This document shows positions 22,401-32,949 of a DNA stretch of 64,000 nucleotides, in pieces. Made by a program: the position numbers and the translations under genes. Location: NCBI GenBank assembly GCA_944472135.2, contig OX235270.1:54565267-54629266 (forward strand), written 5' to 3'. The first letter of the stretch is position 1; every line of letters starts with the position of its first letter. This DNA comes from Trichobilharzia regenti. Taxonomy: Eukaryota > Platyhelminthes > Trematoda > Strigeidida > Schistosomatidae. A model generated the notes under the pieces. It was not told the DNA's origin, made no database searches, and saw nothing but the letters and a program-made list of their open reading frames with translations.

Positions 22401-24569
22401 ATATTGAAATGAGTAATTCCAACGTTTCGTTCGGAAATCTGGTCCGAACTTCTTCAGGGAAATTGATCGAAATTAACATAACAGGTTTATATATAAAAGG
22501 AACATCTTTTGTTTTTAAAAACTTCGTCCAATCATGATTCATAAAACAAATATTAACAAGTATAATAAACAAAATTGTACGAGTTGTGATCAATATTTGA
22601 CCTCAGACTTGCAAATATTGATCTACCCTTGTTAAACACTTTAAACACAGTGTGTATGTGTGTGAGCGAATAAACAATTGTAAAACAATGTCTTAACGTC
22701 TCCATAAGTAGATATAGACAGTCGGGAAACTTTGATCACGTATTATTAGTTAGTGATACATATCCATCTCTATTTTTTAATCAGGATTTCCTATGCGTCA
22801 TCTAACATCTCACCGTCATGTCGGTTCAAACTGTTAGTATCTAGAATTTTATGATTAGACTTATTTTCAAAATTATGGTGTTTAGGATTAGAGTTTAGTT
22901 GAAGCACCCTGTCAAACTTATTACTTTGTCTTCTTTATGAAAATTGAGCTGCTATATTCGACCTACTGGTGTTGTCAGGTGACTGGATAGCTACGAATTT
23001 AGGATGCGCATTCTGTTTCAGACAACGGAGAGTGGAAACACAATGATTGTGCCAATTACATAGTTTCTTTGTTAATTTAATTCGATTGCAAAATAAATCA
23101 AATGAACCGTAGTCAAGATTTGACAGAATAGTTCCATAATATTTGGGCACCGAATGAGAAGTAGACATTTGTAAAAAATTATATTTGTAAAATCTCAGCG
23201 ATATTGAAATGAGTAATTCCAACGTTTCGTTCGGAAATCTGGTCCGAACTTCTTCAGGGAAATTGATCGAAATTAACATAACAGGTTTATATATAAAAGG
23301 AACATCTTTTGTTTTTAAAAACTTTGTCCAATCATGATTCATAAAACAAATATTAACAAGTATAATAAACAAAATTGTACGAGTTGTGATCAATATTTGA
23401 CCTCAGACTTCAAATATTGATCTACCCTTGTTAAACACTTTAAACACAGTGTGATGTGTGTGAGCGAATAAACAATTGTAAAACAATGTCTTAACGTCTC
23501 CATAAGTAGATATAGACAGTCGGGAAACTTTGATCACGTATTATTAGTTAGTGATACATATCCATCTCTATTTATTAATCAGGATTTCCTATGCGTCATC
23601 TAACATCTCACCGTCATGTCGGTTCAAACTGTTAGTATCTAGAATTTTATGATTAGACTTATTTTCAAAATTATGGTGTTTAGGATTAGAGTTTAGTTGA
23701 AGCACCCTGTCAAACTTATTACTTTGTCTTCTTTATGAAAATTGAGCTGCTATATTCGACCTACTGGTGTTGTCAGGTGACTGGATAGCTACGAATTTAG
23801 GATGCGCATTCTGTTTCAGACAACGGAGAGTGGAAACACAATGATTGTGCCAATTACATAGTTTCTTTGTTAATTTAATTCGATTGCAAAATAAATCAAA
23901 TGAACCGTAGTCAAGATTTGACAGAATAGTTCCATAATATTTGGGCACCGAATGAGAAGTAGACATTTGTAAAAAATTATATTTGTAAAATCTCAGCGAT
24001 ATTGAAATGAGTAATTCCAACGTTTCGTTCGGAAATCTGGTCCGAACTTCTTCAGGGAAATTGATCGAAATTAACATAACAGGTTTATATATAAAAGGAA
24101 CATCTTTTGTTTTTAAAAACTTTGTCCAATCATGATTCATAAAACAAATATTAACAAGTATAATAAACAAAATTGTACGAGTTGTGATCAAAATTTGACC
24201 TCAGACTTTCAAATATTGATCTACCCTTGTTAAACACTTTAAACACAGTGTGTGTGTGTGTGTGTATAAACAGTTGTAAAACAATGTCTTAACATCTCCA
24301 TAAGTAGATATAGACAGTCGGGAAACTTTGACCAAGTATTATTAGTTAGTGATACATAGCCATTCTTATTTATTAATCAGGATTTCCTATGCGTCATCTA
24401 ACATCACACCTTCATGTCGGTTCAAACTGTTAGTATCTAGAATTTTATGATTAGATGTATTTTCAAAATTATGGTGTTTAGGATTAGAGTTTAGTTGAAG
24501 CACCCTGTCAAACTTATTACTTTGTCTTCTTTCTGAAAGTTGAGCTGCTTTATTCGACCTACTGAAGTT
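16439..24569 (-). repeat. ~800-bp satellite array, segment III (10 monomers + truncated end)
   Basis: ORF starts are at 16967, 17772, 18576, 19382, 20187, 20992, 21796, 22593, 23393 and 24191, spaced 797-806 bp. The first five are subfamily A, the next five subfamily B, and the final partial unit (24387-24569) is A-like again. The array ends abruptly inside the ORF, at ...CTACTGAAGTTG, where unrelated sequence begins. CA-repeat length differs between monomers and explains most of the period differences. Confidence 0.95.
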
Positions 24570-25478
24570 GGCCAGAAACAACCTGAACGTCGTCTCGTAC
24601 CAGTAGACACGTAATTTCCCCTTAACTGCTAGCTTTTTCTAAGGGGATCATTTGATTGCTGTGGAGACTCCTGGGACCTTGTAAAAATACCTTGTGACCA
24701 CTAGTTTGAAGAGTTCACGATGAATGCAGGATTTCATCAGAAAGTGATTAGAGATCATTTTTCGATTCTTTAATATAACCCTGACGTGTGTTGTGTTGGC
24801 GGAGGATGTTTGTTCTGTCTATTATTCTACCATTACCTCAAGTCAGCTCATTCCTAATTGATGGCTTCTACTTTCGGTAACTGATTCACTATTATCACGC
24901 TTACATATTGCTCTTGAGCATTGGTTTGCTGCTTTGTTTGCTTGTTTCTCACCTTCACACTTGTCCAGTGGACACTCACTCAACCGCCTTAGCTTCTCAT
25001 CCAGCTAGAATTTACACCTTATCAGGTATAGAAGGGACTCTTAGTTTTCTTTTCTTGTTGACCGACTACTACCCAATTTATTTTTCTCTTTAGAAACCAC
25101 TTCTGAGCAGCTGTGTCACACATCCTTTTCACTCAATAGTAGTAGGAGTAGTAGTAATAGTAGTACTAGTATACTGGTATGAGTTCTGTGGAAATTTAAA
25201 TACGATTGTACAGCCTTTATAAATAACTTCATCGATAAATAATTTCTTCAATGAACTGTCTGTCTTCTATTGTCTTCATGAATGTGAATGGGTGTGTTTA
25301 GATGTTTTTTGAAATAGGCGACTACCTAACGAAGAACCTGTGCACTACTGACTCGTTTGCTTGTCGACCGACATTTACAAGACGAAAGGATTGAGTGAGG
25401 AGAATCACTCACTTTTCAGTTAGATGCTTGTCCATGGATCTACTCTGATACATATATATATAAAAATTTTATTGGTAT
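24570..25478. other. Non-satellite spacer after array end
   Basis: Unique-looking sequence beginning GCCAGAAACAACC. It holds an imperfect AGT/AGTA trinucleotide run (about 25138-25172) and a short TA run (about 25450-25462). I see no convincing gene; the 61-codon plus ORF at 24908-25093 has no recognisable feature. Confidence 0.5.
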
Positions 25479-25733
25479 GCTGAAAAACGTGCTGTATTTG
25501 TGCTATGCATTTCGAACAATTTGATCACACATTTACTTGTCAAGTCGACATATATGAAAGAAATTAAGGGCAGTTGAGATTATCTATAAAAATTGTGGTG
25601 TTAATTATTCTTAAATCGTTTTTTGTCACTTTGTTTAATTTAATTGCCATTAATTGTTTTCATATATATCGTCTCGACAAGTTGATGTGTGATTAGATAG
25701 ATTGTTCAAAATATACAGCGCATTTTTTTCAGA
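25479..25733. repeat. Imperfect fold-back (inverted) repeat
   Basis: The left arm (about 25479-25580; TGCTGAAAAACGTGCTGTAT...) is matched by the reverse complement of about 25636-25733 (CTGAAAAAAATGCGCTGTAT...), with several indels and substitutions, leaving a ~55-bp loop. Shared blocks include GAACAAT, ATCACACAT and ACTTGTC. The structure is MITE-like, but no target duplication was identified. Confidence 0.5.
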
Positions 25734-25884
25734 TAATCTGCGTCTTCTAACAACACCATCCAAATTTATAAAAAGGACTAATCGCTATAAAATGGCGAAA
25801 ATTTTACCAATCTAGTGGTGATGGGTTTATTGCTGTTGTTACTGTCGTTGTTGTTGTTGATGATGATGACGAAATAGGTTTGTG

Positions 25885-27230
25885 AGTATTATTCCTTGGT
25901 CCTAAGTTTTGTGATAATCATGTCAGAATTAATAAAATGGGTGTACCAGTGGAGTTTGAAAACCTATATACGCAGACTAAGGACTTGATGTGTAGCTTCA
26001 TCCATCGAGGCGGTTGAAAGACGTAGGTCAACTCTCGTCGATTGTTGCTGTAATTATGTATGTGAACAGCAAACGCAAATCGAATAGTATACCGACTAGG
26101 AAGCATAGTGAAGCCGGGTCAAGGTTGTGGAGTAGTGCTGACGAGTAAGATGCATCGACATAGATCGACAAGATGATTAATATACTGGAATGATCGATGG
26201 AGATTCCTAAAATTCTCAGCTTCTACTAATCTGACTGGGAAACAGTTGATTGATTCATTGAAAGGACGTGAAGAACAGGTGTCATTTCACAAGATCTATG
26301 TAGATAACTGAAGCCTAAAAGCACACTCACATCGAGACTATATGGACTGGCAGAAGTGCACAAACGTGGTCTACTACTTCGGTGAGTTCGATTGATGTAT
26401 CCTCTTTGTTCAGTCATGTCCCGTCGATTGGAACAGTGGATTTTGTATGTGATGAAATTACTAGGCGGAAAATCAATATCGGTATCCTCTTCCGTATCCA
26501 CTATGAAGGCAGTTGTTTCAGGATGCACTATCAACATTCATTTGCTCTTCAATAAGCAATTCTATAGGCTAGCTGATGGTATGGCTGTGGCTTCACCAGT
26601 AGGTCCAATGCTAGCTAGTGTTTTCCTCGCGAAGTTAGACAATCGATCACTGATCGGTGAATTCGGAATTCTGCTGTCCATGTATGGATGACACAGTTTT
26701 GGTTATGAAAAACAAAAGTGAAGGAAGCAACGACGAGCATAGTCGACAAGCTGAATGATGTGCATCGAGAAGTCAACTTTAGCATTGAGAAAGAAGGTAG
26801 GAAGGAAAGAAAGAAAGAGAGCAACGATAATATTTCATTGCTAGACATCTTTCTGAACAAAAAGGAGGATGGTATATAATAAGAGGGAGTGTATATAGAG
26901 GACATACAACGACATTTCAGTGGTAAGTATACACATCCTTTGAGTGTTGCACTTCTGAAATAAATATAAAGTCGATTAGTCAAGTGTTTGGTATGTAGAG
27001 GTAGCTAGGTTAGTCTGGTCAAACGGCTGACTCAATGAAGAGCCTAAGATAGTCAGAGAGTTACGCAGAAAAGATGACTATCCAGATAAGTTCATCTACA
27101 AAAGTATAAATTTAGCAGTAAGACAAGTCAGTATGGCAGCAGCTGCAGAGAAGCACTTGTTCACAAAACTGCAGTTTCTTGTTGATGACATCGACGAAAT
27201 AGAAATCTACACGCTGCGAATTCATGATAC
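25885..27230 (+). pseudogene. Decayed Penelope-like element, RT region
   Basis: Several frames with stops together follow a PLE reverse transcriptase in order. LGPKFC-like and INKM... segments lie at ~25890-25960. RLYGLAEVHK follows at ~26335. DGMAVASPVGPMLAS (the PLE 'DG.AMGSPLGP' motif) is near 26575-26620, and CMDD at 26681-26692 stands where a YxDD box belongs. KCLV and NEEPK...DDYPDKFIYK lie at ~26980-27100. KHLFTKLQFLVDDIDEIE, near 27150-27205, matches the stretch just before the GIY-YIG endonuclease. No GIY-YIG is seen; a solo LTR interrupts the element at 27,231. Parts are homologous to the minus-strand copy at 32950-34330. Not functional. Confidence 0.75.
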
Positions 27231-27574
27231 TGTGGTGAGAACTGTGTGCTAGCCACAATTGGTAGGCAGCAATTCACGTCAGTGTTTACGTCCCATATCT
27301 TGGTCATGAGAAAAAAACAAGAACAAAGACTAACTCAACAACCAATCACAGGAGACTTAGCGTGGGCGGACACGGTTAGCAGGTATATCAACGGATTGTC
27401 TAAGAAACGGCAACATAGTGATGACTGAATAACCTTGAATGGGAAAACAGCCAATCACAAGAGATTACCTCTCTGCTAACAATAACGAATAATAATGTAC
27501 ATAAAAATCTATAAATGTCTGTTGATTTCCTCAATAAACGGTCTGTCACTTGGCTCTTGTCTTCTGTAGTTACA
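27231..27574 (+). mobile_element. Solo Gypsy LTR with 4-bp TSD inside the PLE
   Basis: 344 bp, TGTGGTGAGAA...TGTAGTTACA, clearly related to but diverged from the LTRs at 3283 and 7461 and in the opposite genomic orientation to them. ATAC is duplicated at both borders (27227-27230, 27575-27578). No internal sequence is left, so it is the product of LTR-LTR recombination. Confidence 0.85.
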
Positions 27575-27578
27575 ATAC

Positions 27579-29615
27579 TACTGTGTTTGTCCATTACCTG
27601 ATGTGAGGAATTAATTGTCCCGAGACGTTTTATTACGCATGTCGTAGTAACTTGATTTTATTCCACTCTGAGCTTTCCTTGATGTGATGAATTATCTATC
27701 GTGCAGTTTCAAAAGCAAAACTTCCTCACATCTATAGTCTTAATGACTATCTTCTTTTGGAATGTCCAGGTGGAATCGGCTGGTTTAACAGGATGTTATC
27801 ATCAGCAGCAGCAGCACCACTACTACCACTGTGTTTCTTCCTATCACTCAAGATGACTTGGACTTGTTTTGATGCACACAGATGACAGATGAAATAAATA
27901 ACTGTTATTGGAAGGTGACGAGAACTGACGAAATTCGCGCACCCGCTCGCTTTTCTTACCTTGGCTATCGTCATATGAATGCAAAACACTGAGAATTCCC
28001 CCATCCCCCTACTACTTTTAAATAGTTACCATTGTGGTAGCTGCTTTATTATTTGACTGATTTAGCCGCCTATAACGTAGTCAAATTGGACACTCATTTA
28101 TTGCCTAACTACTCCTTATTTTCCCGAAATTATGCATTCTTAAACCCACTTATTGTAATCACTTCTACCTTTTAGTTGATTGTATCAATTCTCGTGGTTA
28201 ATTATCACCCGCGCTTATGTTTATACGGACTAATGATTGTCAGTAAGTAGACTTGCCATCACTAAATGGATAAACAATAGAACAATACGCGAGGATCTAA
28301 TTGAAATGTTAATATTTCTTCGCTGAATCGTTTTTTCTTTTACTCTATTGGAAACACGCCCACTATGTTAAGACAGTGAATAAAACTAACTAGGCACTCG
28401 GTTCGGATATGTGGACAGATGAGGATATTTCGAGAGGAAGACACTTGTTGCCTTTAGACATATAACAACAATTGGAGTGAGGAAACACTAATGTACTAAC
28501 AGCTTTTCATAATCTTCCTGTAAACGCTACACCATTAACACACTGACTGAAATAATTAATAATAGACTCGCTCACGGATTTGTAGCACTCAAAGGGCGGT
28601 ATCGTTTGTAAAGAATAAACAACTATAAATTCAAAAATAACATACAGTGCCTATGGTTATTATGTTGTCGAACAACATTAGACTGAACGACATGCACTTC
28701 ATAGACCCTCGTCTAAATAACTTTTGGTATTCAGCTGAAACATATAAAAGGAAGTGGAGGGTCGGTGATAATGTGTATATAATGAATTAGAAAAATTAAG
28801 CAATCACACAAGATTCACCTACTTCAAAAGTAGTGGTAGGACGGAGACTAAATACCAGAAATGTGATAAAGTAGCTGTAGTCTCTGTAAGAGACGACAGT
28901 ATCACACATTAAAGTTATAAGATGAATTGAATCAGTTCCTGTAAATTCCACTGACATAATTGCACAGACAGTCAACATACTTCAAAATACACCACAAACT
29001 TGCGGATTATTGTAAATACAATGGATTCTAAAGTACACTGGTCGAAAAAAAATGTTTACTACACTAATCGAACCTTCAGTTTACATCTGAAGTACGTAGA
29101 TTAATTTTGCACTATTTGAAGTCAAACATGATGGTTTTGTGATAGTCTTTCAGTAGATCATCGGTAGAAATGTGGATTATAACATGGAGACAAATTATCT
29201 TCGTTTACTTATTAAAGCAAGTGAGCATTTATCCACTTGATGACTTCTACTAGGCCGTGAAAGCTCCAGCCTAGAATCAATAACGTTAACCAAAATACTT
29301 TCTTCCTTTAAATTCTATCAATTAATTATAATTACAAAAATATGTATAAGTTAGCGATATTCAAACAAATCGGTAGATCATCAGTCGGATTGATTACAAA
29401 GATGATAAACAATTTCACTACGTAACATTCAGTTTTTCTTCCAAACAATTACGCCCTTAGGAGAAACTTTGTTATGCTCGGTATCCACTTCACCACTGCA
29501 AGAATGGTCACCAACAACTCCTAGTTAACAGATAGGGAGCACAGTGGCTGAGCATGTTGACCCTTTGTAAGCTTAAGGAAAGTGAATCATCTCTCACTGA
29601 TGACTGGAACCTCCC
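27579..29615. other. Spacer, no gene recognised
   Basis: AT-rich sequence with a short CAG/CAC trinucleotide run (about 27805-27835). Short ORFs (27747-28004, 28796-28978) show no family signature. The first bases may continue the interrupted PLE, but I could not recognise its endonuclease. Confidence 0.4.
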
Positions 29616-30318
29616 CACAGGGAGGGAAGGCCCGTGAGTCTTATGCCAACTCATGTCATCTCTGACGTAGACGTGATATCCGCCTATCAATCAAAGAACA
29701 TGTACTGCGCAACAGTTCACTCTGTCCTTCTCCATGGCTGTGAACTGTGGCCGCTGAAATGGAAAATATGAAGAGGCCAGTCGTCTTTGGCCATAAATGT
29801 TTGTCCCATCTCCCATGTTGTGTTATAATATGGTGAGCAATATCAAGCTTAGATGTAGTGTTAGGTAATGGAATTAATCGATGAGGTTGTGAAACTGTAA
29901 TAATTGAAATGGGTAGGGCACCTGTTACGCATGCCAGGCCACCGCTTTCCTTTCCCATCAATGTTAATTGACATGCGATTAGGTTGGAAGAGCACTAAGG
30001 GTGGTCAAATTCTAATGTGACACCAATCCTCCAAGTCTTTGACTGGTGGACTGAGCCACGTGGCGAAGTGTGTGTACTGTCTGACTAAGGTCGTCGAGGC
30101 GCTAGGAACTAATGACTCGAGACTGTTGATAACATGGTTCAATATCATTACGATTAGCGCAGATGTATTTAATCTTAGTAATCTCGCAGATCTGTTAAGT
30201 CCTCATCTTTCTCCTGTACATTTCTGCTCATTACTGCCCTGTCCATTTTTCTTCCTTTGCGCTATACAGCGTGTGAAGTGGAACGGTTGCACTTTCGTAC
30301 AAAGTTCTGCCTTGAAAA
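29616..30318 (+). repeat. Left arm of ~0.7-kb inverted repeat (RTE LINE 3' end)
   Basis: Contains the decayed C-terminal part of an RTE-type reverse transcriptase plus its 3' UTR on the plus strand. Recognisable pieces, by comparison with the open RTE at 45087-47564, are WRRRDIRLS, VHSVLLHGCE, IDEVVKL..LKWVGHLLRMP and GGLSHVAKC. It ends near AAAGTTCT, the family's 3' end. The sequence is repeated with only scattered mismatches, inverted, at 31500-32204, with the same 5' truncation point (CACAGGGAGG). Confidence 0.85.
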
Positions 30319-30808
30319 CTCTATCTGTGAGTCAGTTTTCTGATTGCCTGGAATGGTTTGCAAACTGTTAAAAGTGAACTTCGTTTGCACATAAATAACG
30401 GTTTGCAGGCAACTTGGAAAGTACGAAGACAAAGTTTTAGACAATGACTACTCTACAGAATCATTTTTAAGTTCACCAACTTGCATTATTTAACATCAGG
30501 TATAAAAATTTCATCAGCAATAACCGATATCGCTATATTGCTATGAAAAAAATCATTATTCCAATATCCCTTTACTTTGTATGCTTAGAACCTTATTAAT
30601 TTGATTAATCTACTAATAAACAAAGAAAACCTAACATTTAGCATATTGAGTGGACACGCTTCCTGTAGTTAGAAAAATGAATTATATATGACAGTAATAA
30701 CCATGCTTTACACTCAGAAAGACCTATAAGGTGATGAATTTAATATGGAAAACATTGTATTCTTGTGGGAAAGGTTGTATTTTCAAAAAGAAACATAAGC
30801 AAATATAT
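30319..30808. other. Spacer between left arm and MRPL21 3' end
   Basis: AT-rich; probably the 3' untranslated and downstream region of the L21 gene read on the minus strand. An ATTAAA on the minus strand (30739-30744), 65 bp after the stop codon, could be a poly(A) signal. Nothing else was recognised. Confidence 0.35.
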
Positions 30809-31243
30809 TTACACATCGCATAATGAAGATTCCATTAAATTGGGACGAATGTTAATGATTCGAAGGACAGTCATATTGTCTTGAAATACTAAGAAGAAAG
30901 TGAAATGTGACAATTTACTTACCCCGAAGTTTATGATGTCTGCGGCGGCGATGGAATTGATACCACACTTTAGGATGTTCAAGGGTCTTTTCAATGACCA
31001 CAGCTTCCACAAAAACCTGGTGGACAGGTAAAATAGGTCGACCGATAATGGTAAAATCTGATGAACCCAAAAGTAGCACCTTTTGCAGTTGAACGTGATC
31101 GCCAACATCAGTTCCAAAGAATGGTGTTTTAACCATAATTAAATCATTGCTCGATACTTTAAACTGTTTTCCTGCTAATGCTATTACAGCGAAATACTGA
31201 GAAGCTTTCTCTGATATACGGGAGTTAACTGCATCACAAATGC
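30809..31243 (-). CDS. MRPL21: Mitochondrial ribosomal protein L21, last two exons
   Basis: Encodes a uL21/bL21-family protein of the large mitoribosomal subunit. The penultimate exon (30923-31243) begins after a TTTCCTCCAG acceptor and contains AGKQFKV, the VGDHVQLQKVLLLGS block and IGRPIL...V.VEAVVIEKT, all characteristic of L21, then a basic RRRRHHK stretch. A 34-bp intron (30889-30922; GTAAGT...TTCTTAG) leads to the last exon (30809-30888), which gives NMTVLRI..IRP, the L21 C-terminus, and the stop TAA. The exon starts in the middle of a codon, so at least one 5' exon is missing; it was not found up to 34 kb, and an RTE copy lies in the upstream intron. The gene is bracketed by the inverted repeat. 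Sequence integrity suggests it is functional, if 5' exons exist upstream. Confidence 0.88.
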
Positions 31244-31499
31244 CTGGAGGAAAGCCAAAAAAAAAAAACCATATAAATCACACAGAAGTATCATAAAACC
31301 TACGCAATGTCAGATATATTTGTTTGAGTATTTCAATGTTTAGAAAAAATAAAATTTTAACGGTCAATTCCTATCTGACGATATGAACATAAATACGTGC
31401 ACAACTATAGTGCAATTAAATAAACATTTACGTCTGCATAAAACCTTTAACTATGGGGAAATCAAAGTGATACTGATAGCTTACTTGAGCTGAAAACTA

Positions 31500-32204
31500 A
31501 TTTTTCACAGTAGAACTTTGCACGGAAGTGCAACCGTTCCACTTCACACGCTGTATAGCGCAAAGGAAGAAAAATGGACAGGGCAGTAATGAGCAGAAAT
31601 GTACAGGAGAAAGATGAGGACTTAACAGATCTGCGAGATTACTAAGATTAAATACATCTGCGCTAATCGTAATGATATTGAACCATGTTATCAACAGTCT
31701 CGAGTCATTAGTTCCTAGCGCCTCGACGACCTTAGTCAGACAGTACACACACTTCGCCACGTGGCTCAGTCCACCAGTCAAAGACTTGGAGGATTGGTGT
31801 CACATTAGAATTTGACCACCCTTAGTGCTCTTCCAACCTAATCGCATGTCAATTAACATTGATGGGAAAGGAAAGCGGTGGCCTGGCATGCGTAACAGGT
31901 GCCCTACCCATTTCAATTATTACAGTTTCACAACCTCATCGATTAATTCCATTACCTAACACTACATCTAAGCTTGATATTGCTCACCATATTATAACAC
32001 AACATGGGAGATGGGACAAACATTTATGGCCAAAGACGACTGGCCTCTTCATATTTTCCATTTCAGCGGCCACAGTTCACAGCCATAGAGAAGGACAGAG
32101 TGAACTGTTGCGCAGTACATGTTCTTTGATTGATAGGCGGATATCACGTCTACGCCAGAGATGACATGAGTTGGCATAAGACTCACGGGCCTTCCCTCCC
32201 TGTG
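31500..32204 (-). repeat. Right arm of ~0.7-kb inverted repeat (RTE LINE 3' end)
   Basis: Reverse complement of 29616-30318, with scattered single-base differences (for example in the SLID/WRRRDI region) and divergence at the innermost bases (AAAGTTCTACTGTG versus AAAGTTCTGCCTTG). It lies upstream of the L21 exons on the gene's own strand, so most likely inside an intron. Confidence 0.85.
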
Positions 32205-32949
32205 CGGACGTTTTCGTCATAATTCCTTTGGATGGAAATGTGTCTTCGTGATATGACAGCCTTATCGGCGTCATGAATCTACGCTCAATTCCATGGATTT
32301 TAATCATAATCACATACATCTCAAGAAATTCTCAGGTGAAATTAGGAATATTCAACATATTTTGTAATTTAAACAGTTTGAATACGTTTTGTTACACACA
32401 GCTGATTACTGAAATTCAAATGTTTCTGTAACTCAAACAATTAATCTAATGACTGAGGTATGAACATTAGATCCAGCTATAAAATTTCAAATAGGGTCGA
32501 ACTAATCATAATAGTACACTGTATTTTTACATTGATTTGACAATATTAATGAGTGCAATGGAGGCCTAAGGACTAGGCAATTTAACAAGATACAACTCCT
32601 ATTAGAGCTAGACTCAACTATGAGCATAGCTTTCTGCTTGTTATGATTGAATAAATAATGTATGTAATTCTCTTCAGAAGGTTATGGAAGTTTGTATAAC
32701 TGTTTCTCGTTAAGCCTAGTACATAAACTTATTCTAACAATCCATCTTATAAAAAACGAAAAAATTGAGCAAAGAATATCGTTTTCGATCATTTCTTTTC
32801 CAACGCTACAATTATATGTATGTTTGTATACATAGAATATTCTAGAGTGGTCGTCAATGACAATATTGTTTTTTAAATACTATCGATTTAAGGAATGTCG
32901 ATGGAATTACAGTTCAATAAAGACACATAATTTATAATGAGCTCATCAG
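32205..32949. other. Spacer with a PLE-end-like remnant
   Basis: Mostly unrecognised AT-rich DNA. The minus strand of about 32765-32835 (ATACATATAATTGTAGC...GATCGAAAACGA...TTCTTTGCTC) is similar to the minus strand of 40010-40085 and lies 3' of the decayed PLE that follows, so it may be that element's terminal region. Confidence 0.35.

Noticed and set aside
886..24569. Tandem repeats considered as a CRISPR-like or rDNA-like array
   Set aside because: Units are ~800 bp and contiguous without spacers, and no rRNA sequence is recognisable.
886..24569. Assignment of the array to the female-specific W chromosome
   Set aside because: Schistosome W heterochromatin is rich in tandem repeats, but nothing in the sequence shows sex linkage. 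It would need male/female read-depth comparison.
842..24581. The repeated minus-strand ORFs as a multigene family of secreted or membrane proteins (hydrophobic N-terminus, 23 copies)
   Set aside because: They coincide exactly with a tandem satellite of uniform period, differences are mostly amino-acid changing, one subfamily has a shared stop, and there is no promoter, intron or poly(A) structure per unit.
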